Source: Lasiodiplodia sp. COLG20 (Eukaryota; Ascomycota; Dothideomycetes; Botryosphaeriales; Botryosphaeriaceae). From it: 64,000 nucleotides of DNA. Positions 46,587-56,818 of this stretch are shown piece by piece. Position 1 is the stretch's first letter. Each line of letters opens with the position of its first letter. The notes below the pieces were generated by a model. That model did not search any database, had not been told where the DNA came from, and saw only the letters and a program-made list of their open reading frames with translations. The stretch is from the NCBI GenBank assembly GCA_009801085.1, contig VNWV01000009.1, positions 796,501 to 860,500 of the forward strand. The letters are read 5' to 3'. A program made the translations under genes and the position numbers.

Positions 46587-47777
46587 ATGAGCGTAAGCCA
46601 GTCCGCTCCCGTGTATCGCCACCGCTGCTCACTTGGCCCGCAGTTCCTCAACAGCGTTCTCTCCTCCATCGGTGGCGGCGCAAGTCAGTCGCAGTCGCAG
46701 TCTGGACGAGCCGCCCCCTCGCAAGCCCCCGCCGCAAAACCGACGCAAACTCCACGTGTCGGTGGCTCGAGCAACGGCATGTCATCAACAACGGTACCCA
46801 AGCGCAAGGCAGAAGGCGAGCCAGCGTCCATACCTGCAAAGGCCGCGCGTAGGGATACAGACCCGTCCCGTTCGAATCCTGTATCCCGCACTGGCACCGC
46901 CTCTCCAGTCGTAAAGCCCGCCACTCCGGCAACGTCGAGCTCGATGCCCTATCGCGGCACCGCTCAACCATCCGGCTCCGCTAGTATCGCTCGCAAGCCC
47001 ACCACGTATGCGTCGGTCGCAAAGTCGGGCTCCTCGACCACCACCGCAAAGCCTGCCGCGAAGCCCGCCGTCAAACCATCGCCTGCAGTCGCAGCAGTGC
47101 AAGTCGCACCGGGGCCGGCACCGAAGAAGGGATCATATCAAGAGATCTTGGCAAGAGCAAAGGCGGCACAACAGGCACAGCCCCCGGTCGGTGCAATCAA
47201 GCACAAGCCGGTTGAGAAGTTGACCAAGAAGGAGAGACTTGCACTTGAAGAGAAAAACAAGCAGGCAGCCGCCGCGGCGAAGGAGCCCAAGCTTGCACTC
47301 AAGCAGGGGCTGAAAGGGGCTGCTAAGAGCGTTGATGCAAAGGCCGGCGAGCCTGCAAAGGAAAAGAAGAAGGCGCCGGACCTCGGCTACCAGGGCACCA
47401 TGCGTTCAGCTCCAAAGGAACCGGCCTACCAGGGAACCATGAACAGAGGTGCCAGCGCAGCAGCAGCACGCAAGCCTGGGCTCGACAGAGGCGACAGGAG
47501 CAGAAGTGGTTCCCTTGGCCCCCGGCCCGCGGAGAAGCGCTACCGGTACTACGATGAGGAAGAGGACGATGAAGAGGACTACGACTCGGAAGGCTCTTCA
47601 GACATGGAAGCAGGCATCTTCGATGTAGACCGCGAGGAGCAGATGAGCTTACGCGTTGCCCGAAAGGAGGATGAAGAAGCGTTGCGTGAGGAAGAGGAGC
47701 TCAAGCGCAGAAAGCTCGAGCGCAAGAGGATGCTGGAGAGGATGAATTCCCAGGCGAAGAAGAAAAGGGCTTACTAG
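46587..47777 (+). CDS. SPT2-like chromatin protein (histone H3-H4 chaperone)
   Basis: Nuclear protein that binds H3-H4 and helps keep nucleosomes during transcription elongation. Two exons: 46587-46592 (only ATG AGC) and 46644-47777, giving 379 aa that start MSFLNSVLSSIGGG, the usual fungal start. The 51-nt intron is in frame and stop-free, so unspliced DNA reads as a longer ORF with 17 extra residues. The middle is basic Ala/Pro/Ser-rich low complexity (KPAAKPAVKPSPAVAAVQ) with two YQGTMxR repeats. The C-terminal SPT2 domain carries the acidic YYDEEEDDEEDYDSEGSSDM run, AGIFDVDREEQMSLRVARKE and the basic helix EELKRRKLERKRMLERMNSQ, the part that contacts histones in yeast and human SPT2. Confidence 0.85.
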   Translation: MSVSQSAPVYRHRCSLGPQFLNSVLSSIGGGASQSQSQSGRAAPSQAPAAKPTQTPRVGGSSNGMSSTTVPKRKAEGEPASIPAKAARRDTDPSRSNPVSRTGTASPVVKPATPATSSSMPYRGTAQPSGSASIARKPTTYASVAKSGSSTTTAKPAAKPAVKPSPAVAAVQVAPGPAPKKGSYQEILARAKAAQQAQPPVGAIKHKPVEKLTKKERLALEEKNKQAAAAAKEPKLALKQGLKGAAKSVDAKAGEPAKEKKKAPDLGYQGTMRSAPKEPAYQGTMNRGASAAAARKPGLDRGDRSRSGSLGPRPAEKRYRYYDEEEDDEEDYDSEGSSDMEAGIFDVDREEQMSLRVARKEDEEALREEEELKRRKLERKRMLERMNSQAKKKRAY

Positions 47778-48780
47778 GCTGCAACAAAGGGCTATTCTAC
47801 TTCGACTCCAGCCGGTAGGTGGACATCGACTCCGCCTCGGCTTTTTCTTCCGGTTTTGAGCATTGCATCGGGCATTGGGTAGATTATTGCTGGTTATAGC
47901 GTGGCGTTCGTCATCACTTGTCGCGGCACGATTCACGAAAGGCTTCCGGGTTTCAGAGGGGCCCGTACATTCTCCATCATCCTTAGCACTTGTAGAAGAT
48001 AGCTTCAGCCACTGTCTTACGGTAATTGATACAAGACTAATTGCGCATCGTGCGCCTCTATTGTATACCGTTCCGACATGTTTATCCACTGGTGAAATTC
48101 AAAGTGTTCTCCACATTTCCTGAGATTCTGGCTTCTCTTTTTGGTAATGTACTCTTACAACCCAGCCAATTAGCGTATTGCTAATCTTTTGCTTCAGAAC
48201 TAGCCATGATTTGTCGCTGGGCTGCATGCTCTGACTTCTATATGCGAGGTGAAGCGTAGGGAGTTTCTTGGTTGACTTGATCGCATGCTCCAGCCACGAC
48301 GGTCCGAATTCAACGTCAGCATATACCAACGCACGAAGTTCAGATGGTTGAGACTGAGCCGCCCGATGCAATGACGTCTGCGAGGTGCGTGTTCGGAGCC
48401 TACCAACAGCTCCTGGCAAAATTTGACGCGACACCCTGGAGCAAGACGCCGGTGTGGCTTGCTGTTGATCAACGCGACATGCAGAACGCCAGCATCTAAT
48501 GTCGCTTGACGTTGTTGGCCCCCCTTGCTCGGTAGGGCTGCGTTGCGGAGTAGCCAGGGCAATGCGTCCGAGGAAGCCCCCAGGCCCCCCCGCAAAGCAT
48601 GCCTCGGCAAGATCAGAGGCGATCCAAGCTCCCGCCCGCCTCCGCTCCACCCTCGCCGCCAGAGCTTCCGCGGCTATTCCATATCACGGGCTCTCCCCCC
48701 AGAATATGAAGTCGGTGTGCACATCCGGGGGCTGAAAAACGCAGATACCTTCACACTCCTGAAAACACAGCGAAGAAATA
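47778..48780. other. Gene-free interval between tandem genes
   Basis: 1.0 kb. Overlapping minus-strand ORFs at 48099-48650 and 48200-48610 are present, but neither resembles a known family nor has coding-like composition. The kinase-fold gene begins at 48781. Confidence 0.5.
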
Positions 48781-50161
48781 ATGGCGGGCGAAGTTCGCCA
48801 GCCCATCGACGTCGCCTCGTTGTCGAGGTACATTGATGCGAACGTGCCGGAGATCAAGACTCCGATTGACGTCAAACAGGTACTGCAGTCTCCCATCCCG
48901 GCCCTCTCAACAACACATGCCCCTTGACGATGCTACCTTCCAGCAACAAGAAACACCACCAATGCTAAGCGCTGCTTTCACAGTTTGGCTACGGCCAGTC
49001 CAACCCGACCTACTTGCTTACCTCGGTGCCAACGGACGCGCGGTTCGTGCTGCGCAAGAAGCCGCCGGGCCAGTTGCTGTCCAAGACGGCGCACAAGGTT
49101 GACCGCGAGTATCGCATCCTTGCCGCGCTGTCGCGCCATACCGACGTGCCTGTGCCGCGGGCCTACTGCCTGTGCGAGGATGACGGCATCATCGGCACCG
49201 CCTTCTACATCATGGAGTTTCTCGACGGCCGCATCTTCGAGGACCCTAGTCTGCCCGGCGTGAGCGTTGAGGATAGGACCGAAATGTACGTTTTGCTTGT
49301 TCTCCTCATAAAGGAGGAAAACAAAGATTTGGGCATGCTGTTACCCGAAAGGGAGCTGGATAGCAGCTCTTTCATCTGGCAGAACCCCCTATCTTTGAGA
49401 CCGACATGGAGCAGTTAGCTAACCACTACGCTCGCTCGCACAGGTGGCACGACGCCATCCGCACGCTGGCTAAATTCCACCGCGTCTCGCCCGCGTCCAT
49501 CTCCATGTCCAATTTCGGCAAACCCACAGGCTTCTTCAACCGGCAACTTGCAACCTTCGCCACCATTTCCAAAGCGCAAGCGCAGACCAAGGATGTCGAT
49601 AGCGGGGTGCCCGTCGGCAAGATCCCGCACTACGACGACATGGTCGCCTTCTTCAGCGACCCGGCCAGCCAGCCGCGCGACCGCAGCAGCTTCGTCCACG
49701 GCGACTACAAGATTGACAACGTCGTCTTCCACAAGACCGAGCCGCGCGTCATCGGAATCCTCGACTGGGAAATGTCCACCATCGGCCACCCGCTCTCTGA
49801 CCTGTCTAACCTCCTCAACCCTTACATCACCGCCGCCAGCGGTGTCAGCATTGGCGCTGGCGGTAAGGGTACTCAGTCCTTTCAGCCTGGCGCCACGCCC
49901 GGCCTTCCCGCCCACGACGAGCTCGTGCGCCTGTATGCCGAGACGGCGGGCTGGAATCCAGCACCCGATATTGTGTGGGGAGAGGCGTTCAATCTGTATC
50001 GCGGTGCTGTGATCCTGCAAGGTATTGCAGCCAGATATGCAAGACGCCAGGCGAGTTCGCTGAAAGCAAAGGATTATGGAGATGGCATGAAGCCGATGGG
50101 CGAGTTGGCTTGGCGTTTGGTACAGGAAATCGGGCAAGGAAAAGGTAAGTCGAAGTTATAG
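48781..50161 (+). CDS. Aminoglycoside-phosphotransferase-fold protein, ACAD10/11-like kinase domain
   Basis: Stand-alone protein related to the kinase-fold part of mammalian ACAD10/ACAD11, which phosphorylates 4-hydroxyacyl-CoA during its beta-oxidation. Three exons, 48781-48879, 48984-49285 and 49444-50161, give 372 aa; introns are 104 and 158 nt. The nucleotide loop [12 protein letters not shown] opens exon 2, [20 protein letters not shown] provides the ATP-contacting lysine and helix, and [15 protein letters not shown] is the hinge. The catalytic loop is VHGDYKIDN (H219, D221, N226), and the metal-binding motif is [16 protein letters not shown] (D241). All key residues are present, so it should be active. 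The substrate is inferred from the family. It may act in mitochondria or peroxisomes; a targeting signal is not clear. Confidence 0.9.
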
Positions 50162-50552
50162 GAATGTACTGCCGTGAGGCTCATAGTAGAAATTTTTGAA
50201 ACTTCAATGCACGATGAAAACCAACTGTGAACTCGATTGTAGTCAAGATTTTGTTTGCTTTTTTGAAGGCCAGCTGCTGAACTCTGAGCAGCATTTGCTA
50301 TCCATTTGCCCCGTGTTGTCCGATTAACGCCTTCGAGAAAAGAGAAGCACTTGGACTTGTCAACGGAAGTGTTTCCTCATTAAGAAATCTTTCTGGATGG
50401 AGCATACCGTGGATGCCGTCCTCCTGCCGATTTGTGTACACTAGCTAAGGCCGTCCCCGACTCCGGTAGCTCCGTGCATCATTGATTGACCAAGTGGTAT
50501 CCGTGAAATGAGAAAGGAAGTGCTATCGACCATGCCCCAGGTCTGCACCAAT
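50162..50552. other. Convergent intergenic region
   Basis: 391 bp of 3' UTR between the kinase-fold gene and SmG. Nothing else is seen. Confidence 0.5.
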
Positions 50553-51088
50553 TTACCTGCCGGGGCGCTCATCGCCGCCAATGCGCTCGAGGGCCTGTGA
50601 ATCAACACGTCAGTATTTAGTCTGCCGGCACGCGGAGTTTGAAGCGCAATCGAAGGGAGATCTCGCGTGGGACGGAAAGTCGTACCTCGAGCATGACGAC
50701 TGAGTTACCGCGAATGACCTGCAAGACTTTGATCAGCTTTCTTGCCCATAGAGGCTTTGAGTTTGCCGAACCACTTACACACATGCCAATGCGGACCTTC
50801 TCGCCACCAGCCTTCTCCTCGACAGCCTCGTCGAGCACAATGTTCAGGAAGACCTAAGCATGGGCGTCAGCCTAGAGTTGCGCACAAAGGAGAAGAAGCT
50901 AACGTACATCGTAGCCACGGAGGACGCCGATAACCTTACGAGAGCCGTTAAGCTGCACAAAGAGACGCTTGTCCAAATACTGCAGAAGAACGTTCTGTCA
51001 ACGAATGCAACTAATCTTCCCGGGGTCGGAGCTATCATGAAGGTGGTAGAAAGGGTACCTTCTTCAGTTCCGGCTGAGCCTGCGGCAT
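50553..51088 (-). CDS. SMX2: Small nuclear ribonucleoprotein SmG
   Basis: One of seven Sm proteins forming the ring on U1, U2, U4 and U5 snRNAs. Five small exons on the minus strand: 51088-51059, 50979-50908, 50853-50779, 50718-50686 and 50594-50553, giving 83 aa. Introns are 79, 54, 60 and 91 nt, so more intron than exon. Sm1 motif: KRLFVQLNGSRKVIGVLRGY followed by DVFLNIVLDEAVEE; Sm2 motif: IGMCVIRGNSVVMLEALERI. The tail GGDERPGR is short. All exon junctions are in phase 0 and the result matches SmG over its whole length. It shares a short divergent promoter with the splicing factor Ntr2. The symbol is the yeast name for SmG. Confidence 0.95.
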
Positions 51089-51436
51089 TTTGGGTGATTG
51101 CGCGTAAAATTGGTAGTCGTGGTCTGTGTGGCTTCGGGAGCTGTGAACGAAGATGGCGGGCGCGTTGTTGTCGGAGGGCAGGTGGTGCTGGAAATGCGAC
51201 GGCAGTGAGCTCAAGTTCGCGCCGACGCGCGCCAAGGCTCAATTCTGCCGACCCGCTCGCTCACCGCCCGCCGCCGCGACGCTGCCTCTCTGGAGCTGCA
51301 GGCCGCCGCTTTTTCAACACCACTACATCATTTGTGCACTGCATCCGGCCCCGCGCCCAAGAAAATTCATGAAGCAGATCCGACACAACTTGGCGACCAC
51401 AGCCGTATAATAAAAAAATACACAACGAGAAGAACT
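51089..51436. promoter_or_regulatory. Bidirectional promoter of SmG and Ntr2
   Basis: Only 348 bp separate the start codons of two divergent spliceosomal genes, so both promoters must overlap or adjoin. No motif is singled out. Confidence 0.5.
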
Positions 51437-52837
51437 ATGAGGAAATCCTTCGGCGGACGGCGCGTCCCGCGCAAGATCGGCCAGGAAGAGGACGAGGACG
51501 CTGGCGCCACCAGCTCTGGCACCGACGCAGGCCCCCAAACACCAGGTCAGTATATCCATCTTGCCTCCTACCACGTCAAAGGCCTCCTGTTCTGACGCGC
51601 GTGCTCCTGGCAGATAGCTAATCCAAACGTAGCAGAACCCGTAGTAAAGCGACCAGCTACCTCCAAGACCAAGAAACGGTCCTCTCTCCGCCTATCATTC
51701 GGTCCTGGTGAAAGCGGTACTGAAGGTGATGACGACAGCGGTGCCGTCTTCACGCCCAAGAAGTCCAATCTTAGCAGAATAGCGGCGGAGAAGAACGCCG
51801 AGCGCAAAGGTTTCCGCGCCTCGTTGTCGTCAGGCCAATTGCCTGCGCGGAGAGAGGTCGCAGATGAACGACCTTCCTACAGCAAGGAAGCGCTAGCGGA
51901 GCTGCGCGACTCGCAGCCGTCCACGCCAAAGCCCAGCGCGGACGAGGAGGATGAACCAGAGGGGAAGGAGGTGGACGTCGCTGCCAAGTTCGGGCCGCTG
52001 ACCAGCTTGAAGTCATCCTCCGCCATCCCCACTGACGCAGAAATTCGGGAGAAGAAAGAACGCAGACGACGGCTAGCTCAGGAACAAGGGTACATGTCGC
52101 TAGATGGCGACGAGGATAGAGACAGGACTGTGTATGATGACGACAACGCGTACGACAGCGATGACCTTGATCGGCCGCGCGACGTTGCTATCCGGACCTC
52201 TTTCAAGGAGAAATACCCTGAAGGCCGTTTGGTGCACGAGGATGAGGATGTGGCGGAAGGCTTCGACGATTTTGTGGAAGATGGTCGCATTTCGCTTGGC
52301 CGCAAGGCAGAACGAGAGGCCGCACGTAAGCGCCGTGAAGAGATGGCTAGCATGATTGCAGATGCTGAGGGTGGTGGTTCTGGAGACGACGTGTCCGATG
52401 ATTCGGAGGCTGAGCGCAATGCTGTCTATGAAGCTGCACAGACGAAGGCTGGCACGTACGGATCACGAGACAAGAACGCAGACGATCCGCAGCGCCCTCG
52501 GACACCGCCAAAAATTTCATCGATACCGGAGCTTGGAGGCGTACTCGCGCGGCTACGGGCCTCGTTGAAGGAACAGGAGGAGGTCAAAGCGGCAAAGGTT
52601 AGGAGGATGGAGGAACTGGCGAGAGAAAAAGCGGACATTGCCTCTCAGGAGTCCTGGATACAAAGTCAGCTGAAGATTGCGGGAGAGAAATACGAGAAGC
52701 TGAGAATCGAAGCAGGCGGAGCTGGTGGAGCGGCAACGCCAGTGAACGGAGTTGATAGCGCGGCGGCAAGTGAGAGGGGCTTGGATAGTCTTGGAGGTAC
52801 ACCGGCTCCTATGGGAAGCGACGAGGATGCCGCATGA
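51437..52837 (+). CDS. Nineteen-complex-related protein Ntr2-like (spliceosome disassembly)
   Basis: In yeast Ntr2 joins Ntr1 and the helicase Prp43 to take apart the intron-lariat spliceosome. Two exons, 51437-51545 and 51633-52837, give 437 aa; the 87-nt intron ends in a tandem acceptor (AGCAG, 51631-51635), so one alanine is optional. Features of the NTR2 family: basic N-terminus MRKSFGGRRVPRKIG, SLRLSFGPGES, SYSKEALAELRDSQPSTP, IPTDAEIREKKERRRRLAQE followed by GYMSLD, and RLVHEDEDVAEGFDDFVEDG. The C-terminal third is a charged coiled coil (SLKEQEEVKAAKVRRMEELA). Compared with yeast Ntr2 it is longer, as usual for filamentous fungi. Placed head to head with SmG. Confidence 0.85.
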
Positions 52838-52939
52838 GACAGTTGAGAGTGCATGCCGAGAACCATCATGCCAAAACCAGTTCATCAAGCGACAAAACGA
52901 CCAAAGTGTTCTGAACACGGCCCAAGAGACCACATGGCC

Positions 52940-52960
52940 AAAAAAAAAAAAAAAAAAAAA
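52940..52960. repeat. A21 homopolymer
   Basis: Twenty-one consecutive A on the plus strand, about 100 bp after the Ntr2-like stop. Confidence 0.95.
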
Positions 52961-53674
52961 GCCAAGTCAATGTCGGATGATGGCATCAGAGATGGGCCTT
53001 CGCCATGTGCGCTCTGGCATTTGAACAAAAGCTCCACATCTATCTTCATCGCGTGAGATCTCGACAAAATCTTCATGACAGTAGGTTCTGGGACTTCATG
53101 GCTTCCTTGATCTGTGTATGTCGAAAAGTAGGGTCTATATAGTGCCCTTCTATACCATTAGGATAAGATGCTCAAAACAAGCACAGTTGTGAAAACCTAG
53201 GACCTGCGAGGCGCAATCAAACCAAAAAGTACCGCAATAGTGGCAGGTGCAGCTTATTGCTATTATTTCGCATAGAGAAATTTAGGGTATGGCATATGCA
53301 TGGGTGGACGGCTCTTCGATAGATGCCGAGTCTTCATGTCTGCAAAATGATGGAAGCTGCTCATCGAGCTTCCTTTCCTCCCCGGCCACACCCAACATGG
53401 TCTATGTCTTGTTTGATGCAAGCTCCTGTCGCGTGACTGCGTGTCCGCAGCCATAGCTTAGTTTCTTATGGTACCTAATTGTGTCCGTCAGACTAATCTT
53501 TTTTTGTTGTTCACTGCAGCTACTACAGAAACTCCTCTAATGCACAGCGCCTGCAAATGCACGTCCCGACTCCCACCCAGCGACCACAACGCCGGAAGTT
53601 CGGTCGTCCAGATAATGACACAGCTCAGAATGGCCCTCAAGGGGCCGTCTAAGCTATCAAATGCCTGTGAAGCC

Positions 53675-53688
53675 AAAAAAAAAAAAAA
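53675..53688. repeat. A14 homopolymer
   Basis: Fourteen A on the plus strand, ten bases before the RTC4-like stop codon on the other strand. Confidence 0.95.
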
Positions 53689-53698
53689 CACTTGAAAA

Positions 53699-55849
53699 TC
53701 AGTAATCTCCGCCATCCTCATCCCTCATGCATCCACTTGCCTCATCAGCCCCCTTCTCCCCCTCATCTTCTCCCTCGTCCACCCCATTGACTAACTCTCC
53801 AATCTCTCCACTTTCCCTCAACACCTCTCTTGCCCTTGCCTCTCCAACATCCAAATCTTCTGCCACTAACCGCATCGCTAACTCAGGTACGAGTACTTCC
53901 TGGATGAACCCGCTAACAGTCTTGAATCCGATGAGGCGGTCCCGACCCGCCTGCAGCCTGATCTCGTCCGCTAGCTCTTTTGTGACCCACCCTTCCATCA
54001 GGCGCCTGCCCCGCGGGCCGTAGTAGCCCACGCTCATGCCGGCCAACGCCTCGTCCTGTTCTGATGTCGTCTTCAGGTTCCTGCCCTCTCCCTTCGCCAC
54101 CGCCGCGTCCGCCGCGTCCCTGAACGCCGACGGCCGCTCCCTGCGCACGACCGCAACCAACTCGTCCCGGAAGCGCTCGATACGTCCGCCACTGCCACTC
54201 CCGTTGCCGTGACCGTTGCCATTACTATTTTCATTAGGCGAAGATAATGGTACACCCACCAGCGCATCGAAGTCGATATCCGGATATTCTCGCGCAGCGT
54301 ACTCCTCGCTAGCGGTGGCGCGCCGGTGTGCCTCGCAGAAGGCCATCTGCTTACGGATGCGCATGTACGATCCACTGCCCTGCCATTCTTCGAGTAAGAT
54401 CCTGTCTACCGGCGCCTGGCAGATGGGGCACTTCGCCGGGGTCTCATAGTTTCCTTTTGGATTGCATCCATCGTTATCGTCCTCATCATCATCGAGGTCA
54501 TCAAAGCCGAGTGGACTGCTGACTTTGACGTTTCCGTTGCGGACGCCATACCCCTCTTTAACATTTTCTGGGCGATCGGCTGGGCTTTTGTTGCGTCTTG
54601 ACGATCTTTGAGGGGCCGTGGTCTTAGAATCCAGGGTCGCGGAGATGCCGCTGTCGATGGATGGGAGAGCTTTGAGGGTTCTTCTTTTTGTAGGCGTATC
54701 TGGTCCATCCTGACTGAGCGTATCTGATTTACTGTTGCTCGATGTGATGGCGGCTTTGGAAGAGGTTGTCAGATCAATTACTTCGCAACACTGAGACTCT
54801 TTTGATAACGAACTCCCTCGTGTGCAGACTTTCGGCGAGTGTGGGGCGTGTAGTGGAGCTAGCTTCTTGACCTTCGGCGGGGTCCTAGGCTGTGGAGGAG
54901 GGTGGATAGGGAGTAACGTCTTGAGTATCACACTGTTCTCCTTTCCCGTTGCTACCGCAGGCTCAATTCCACCTCGAAACTTGACTTTAGGATTTCCCCT
55001 TGGGGATCTTGTCTCGGTAGTTTCCACGTGTGTTGCCTTCGGTTGCAGCCGCGGCGACGTCGGAGACATTGCGATTGGCTCAAGAGTCTTCAACCTTTTT
55101 CCAGCCCTTCGCTCCTTGTTCTCACCACCAGCACCCTCCCCAGGAAGCCGCTCGGAGGATGGAGTCGTGGTGTGATCGGAAACGTTGGAAAATGGCGTAC
55201 CTTTTTTGTCCGTCTTCGCTGCCGCGCGCCCTGTACTCGCTGCCGAATTCTTCCCAAGCGCGTGAATGTTCTTCGCCGGCGTCGAGTGTGCGCTCTTGGC
55301 TCCAGATTTACCTCCGTATCCCGCCGTCTTCTTCGCCTTACCACTCTCACCACCACCAACAGTCTCTGTGGCCTTCCCCGAAGCCCCGTACGTTCTTCTC
55401 TGCTTCTTTTGCCGTGGTGCGCCCATATCATTGAACATGTCCATCATATCCTCATTTTTAGGCAAGCTGACGCCTGAATCTTGCGTGCTAGTGGCTGATG
55501 CTATAGAGTCGTCTCCTCGTGCTCTCTTACCAGCGGCGGCAGTCGCCATTGCTCCTCGGCTGCTGTGGATGCGCTGGACTCTGATTCCTTTCTTGCCCTT
55601 CGGCAACTGGAACGGTGATAATGGAGGGGACATGGGTGAGGACATGCCGTTGTCGGAGTCTTCCTCACTAGCGTTGGGGCTTTCCGGATCGGCATGGATA
55701 TCCATTCCCTCTCGTAGCGGCGCAGGCTTGGGCACCGAAGACGGTGAGGAAGGTGCCACCAACGTTGTGGCTGCGCTTTGTTTGGCCGAAGAAGGCCGCC
55801 CGCCGATGGTACTTAGCAGACGCCCCGCGTGACGGTCGAGTTGAGGCAT
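53699..55849 (-). CDS. RTC4-domain protein (restriction of telomere capping 4-like)
   Basis: Single exon, 716 aa. Residues 1-460 are disordered, Ser/Pro/Lys-rich, with many SP/TP sites, KR-rich nuclear-localisation-like patches (GKRARGDD, RQKKQRRTY, KRLKTLEP) and a SUMO-interacting-like CCEVIDLTTSS. The conserved C-terminal part begins with KCPICQAPVD (C474, C477) and FCEAHRR, a probable zinc site, then YPDIDFDALVGVPLSS and, after a short Asn/Gly repeat, FRDELVAVVRRERPSAFRD and SVGYYGPRGRRLMEGWVTKE, ending with IGFKTVSGFIQEVLVPELAM. This is the RTC4-like domain. Yeast Rtc4 was found through genetic effects on telomere capping; molecular function is unknown. The acidic C-terminal DEGEDEGEKGADE tail is extra. 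Confidence 0.85.
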   Translation of the reverse strand: MPQLDRHAGRLLSTIGGRPSSAKQSAATTLVAPSSPSSVPKPAPLREGMDIHADPESPNASEEDSDNGMSSPMSPPLSPFQLPKGKKGIRVQRIHSSRGAMATAAAGKRARGDDSIASATSTQDSGVSLPKNEDMMDMFNDMGAPRQKKQRRTYGASGKATETVGGGESGKAKKTAGYGGKSGAKSAHSTPAKNIHALGKNSAASTGRAAAKTDKKGTPFSNVSDHTTTPSSERLPGEGAGGENKERRAGKRLKTLEPIAMSPTSPRLQPKATHVETTETRSPRGNPKVKFRGGIEPAVATGKENSVILKTLLPIHPPPQPRTPPKVKKLAPLHAPHSPKVCTRGSSLSKESQCCEVIDLTTSSKAAITSSNSKSDTLSQDGPDTPTKRRTLKALPSIDSGISATLDSKTTAPQRSSRRNKSPADRPENVKEGYGVRNGNVKVSSPLGFDDLDDDEDDNDGCNPKGNYETPAKCPICQAPVDRILLEEWQGSGSYMRIRKQMAFCEAHRRATASEEYAAREYPDIDFDALVGVPLSSPNENSNGNGHGNGSGSGGRIERFRDELVAVVRRERPSAFRDAADAAVAKGEGRNLKTTSEQDEALAGMSVGYYGPRGRRLMEGWVTKELADEIRLQAGRDRLIGFKTVSGFIQEVLVPELAMRLVAEDLDVGEARAREVLRESGEIGELVNGVDEGEDEGEKGADEASGCMRDEDGGDY

Positions 55850-56270
55850 CGTGGACGGAGGCGCAAGGCACAGAGAGAAACTTCTAGCCGGGCGTTGTGA
55901 GCATGCGGGAGAAAGTCGCCAAAGTGGGTCAAATTCGAATCAAAACCGCGGTTGGTCAGGTGGTACCCTTACGGGAGCATATTGGAGGGCCGGCTGTCAA
56001 ATAGATCCAAGTCCAGGGCGATTGTTGATCCAGCAGTCCTGCTTCGATGGTTATGCAAAATGGCTGTCCAGATGGTGATGGTGAGGACAACTCTCTTGGC
56101 AAATGCAGGTGTCGAGTCTCAAGTCCTGGTGTTTCGGGTAAGCACGTACCCGACGCGCGCGCGCGCCAAGCAGAGGCTGACGCGACACGCGCTGTCCCAT
56201 GACTGCGGATCGTGTCAAGGCACACCGATTCCTGAGCATATCACTTTACTGCATCAATTGCGGGGCAGAT

Positions 56271-56363
56271 CCCAAATCCGACCTATATCATGTACAAAAG
56301 ACCCAAATCCGACCCATGTTACGCACATGAGACCCAAATCCAACCCCCCGGACCAAATGCAAC
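56271..56363. repeat. 31-bp tandem repeat, about 2.5 copies
   Basis: Units start at 56271, 56302 and 56333, each beginning cccaaatcc(g/a)acc. Units 1 and 2 agree over most of 31 bp; unit 3 diverges after 14 bp. Confidence 0.8.
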
Positions 56364-56561
56364 TTTCAACACAAACTCGATGCTATTCGAAACGCCATCA
56401 AACTTCAATAAGAATTAAACCTCAGCTTATTCACACTTCTACTGTAGTAGGTAGACTTCTAGCTTACTTATGAAGGTAAAAAAAAGTTTTGTTTCATTCA
56501 CGAAAATCTTAACTTGCACTGCTCAAGAATTTTATTTGGTCCGGGCGGGTTGGGTTTGGGC
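56331..56561. mobile_element. Possible MITE-like or foldback element (imperfect inverted repeat)
   Basis: The left arm 56331-56358 (ending cggaccaaat) is nearly the reverse complement of 56534-56561 (starting atttggtccggg). One base is inserted and about two or three differ over 28 bp. The 175-bp interior is AT-rich and non-coding. No target-site duplication was found, so the element call is tentative. Confidence 0.35.
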
Positions 56562-56818
56562 ACTTTATATGTGATGAGTGCTTAGCATTTGCCTCTCGCA
56601 GACAGCTGATATTTGTACATGGCGAAGTCCATTCACTCTTCTAACACTGCCGCTCTTTTTCATCACGAATTGACACACATGTGATTCAGAACATGGGTAT
56701 ATGCATTTCCCTTTCCAGCCGTTGTTTGGCTTCCCTTTTTTGAGACCTTGAACTCCAGACATTCTGATCGCCACAAAAACGCCATTATTCCATGCAATCC
56801 ACGCACACAGACAAAGAA

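Larger units (their letters stand above)
52838..53698. other. Convergent intergenic region with two poly-A tracts
   Basis: 861 bp between the Ntr2-like and RTC4-like stop codons. Contains A21 at 52940-52960 and A14 at 53675-53688 on the plus strand. No ORF or repeat family recognised in between. Confidence 0.6.
55850..56818. other. Intergenic region with repeat structure
   Basis: 970 bp between tandem minus-strand genes: the RTC4-like promoter and the Rcl1 3' flank, with 31-bp tandem repeats and an inverted repeat at 56271-56561. The segment between the inverted arms is AT-rich. Confidence 0.5.

Noticed and set aside
48099..48650. Overlapping minus-strand ORFs of 183 and 136 codons
   Set aside because: Two frames compete, no domain is recognisable, and neither has convincing amino-acid composition.
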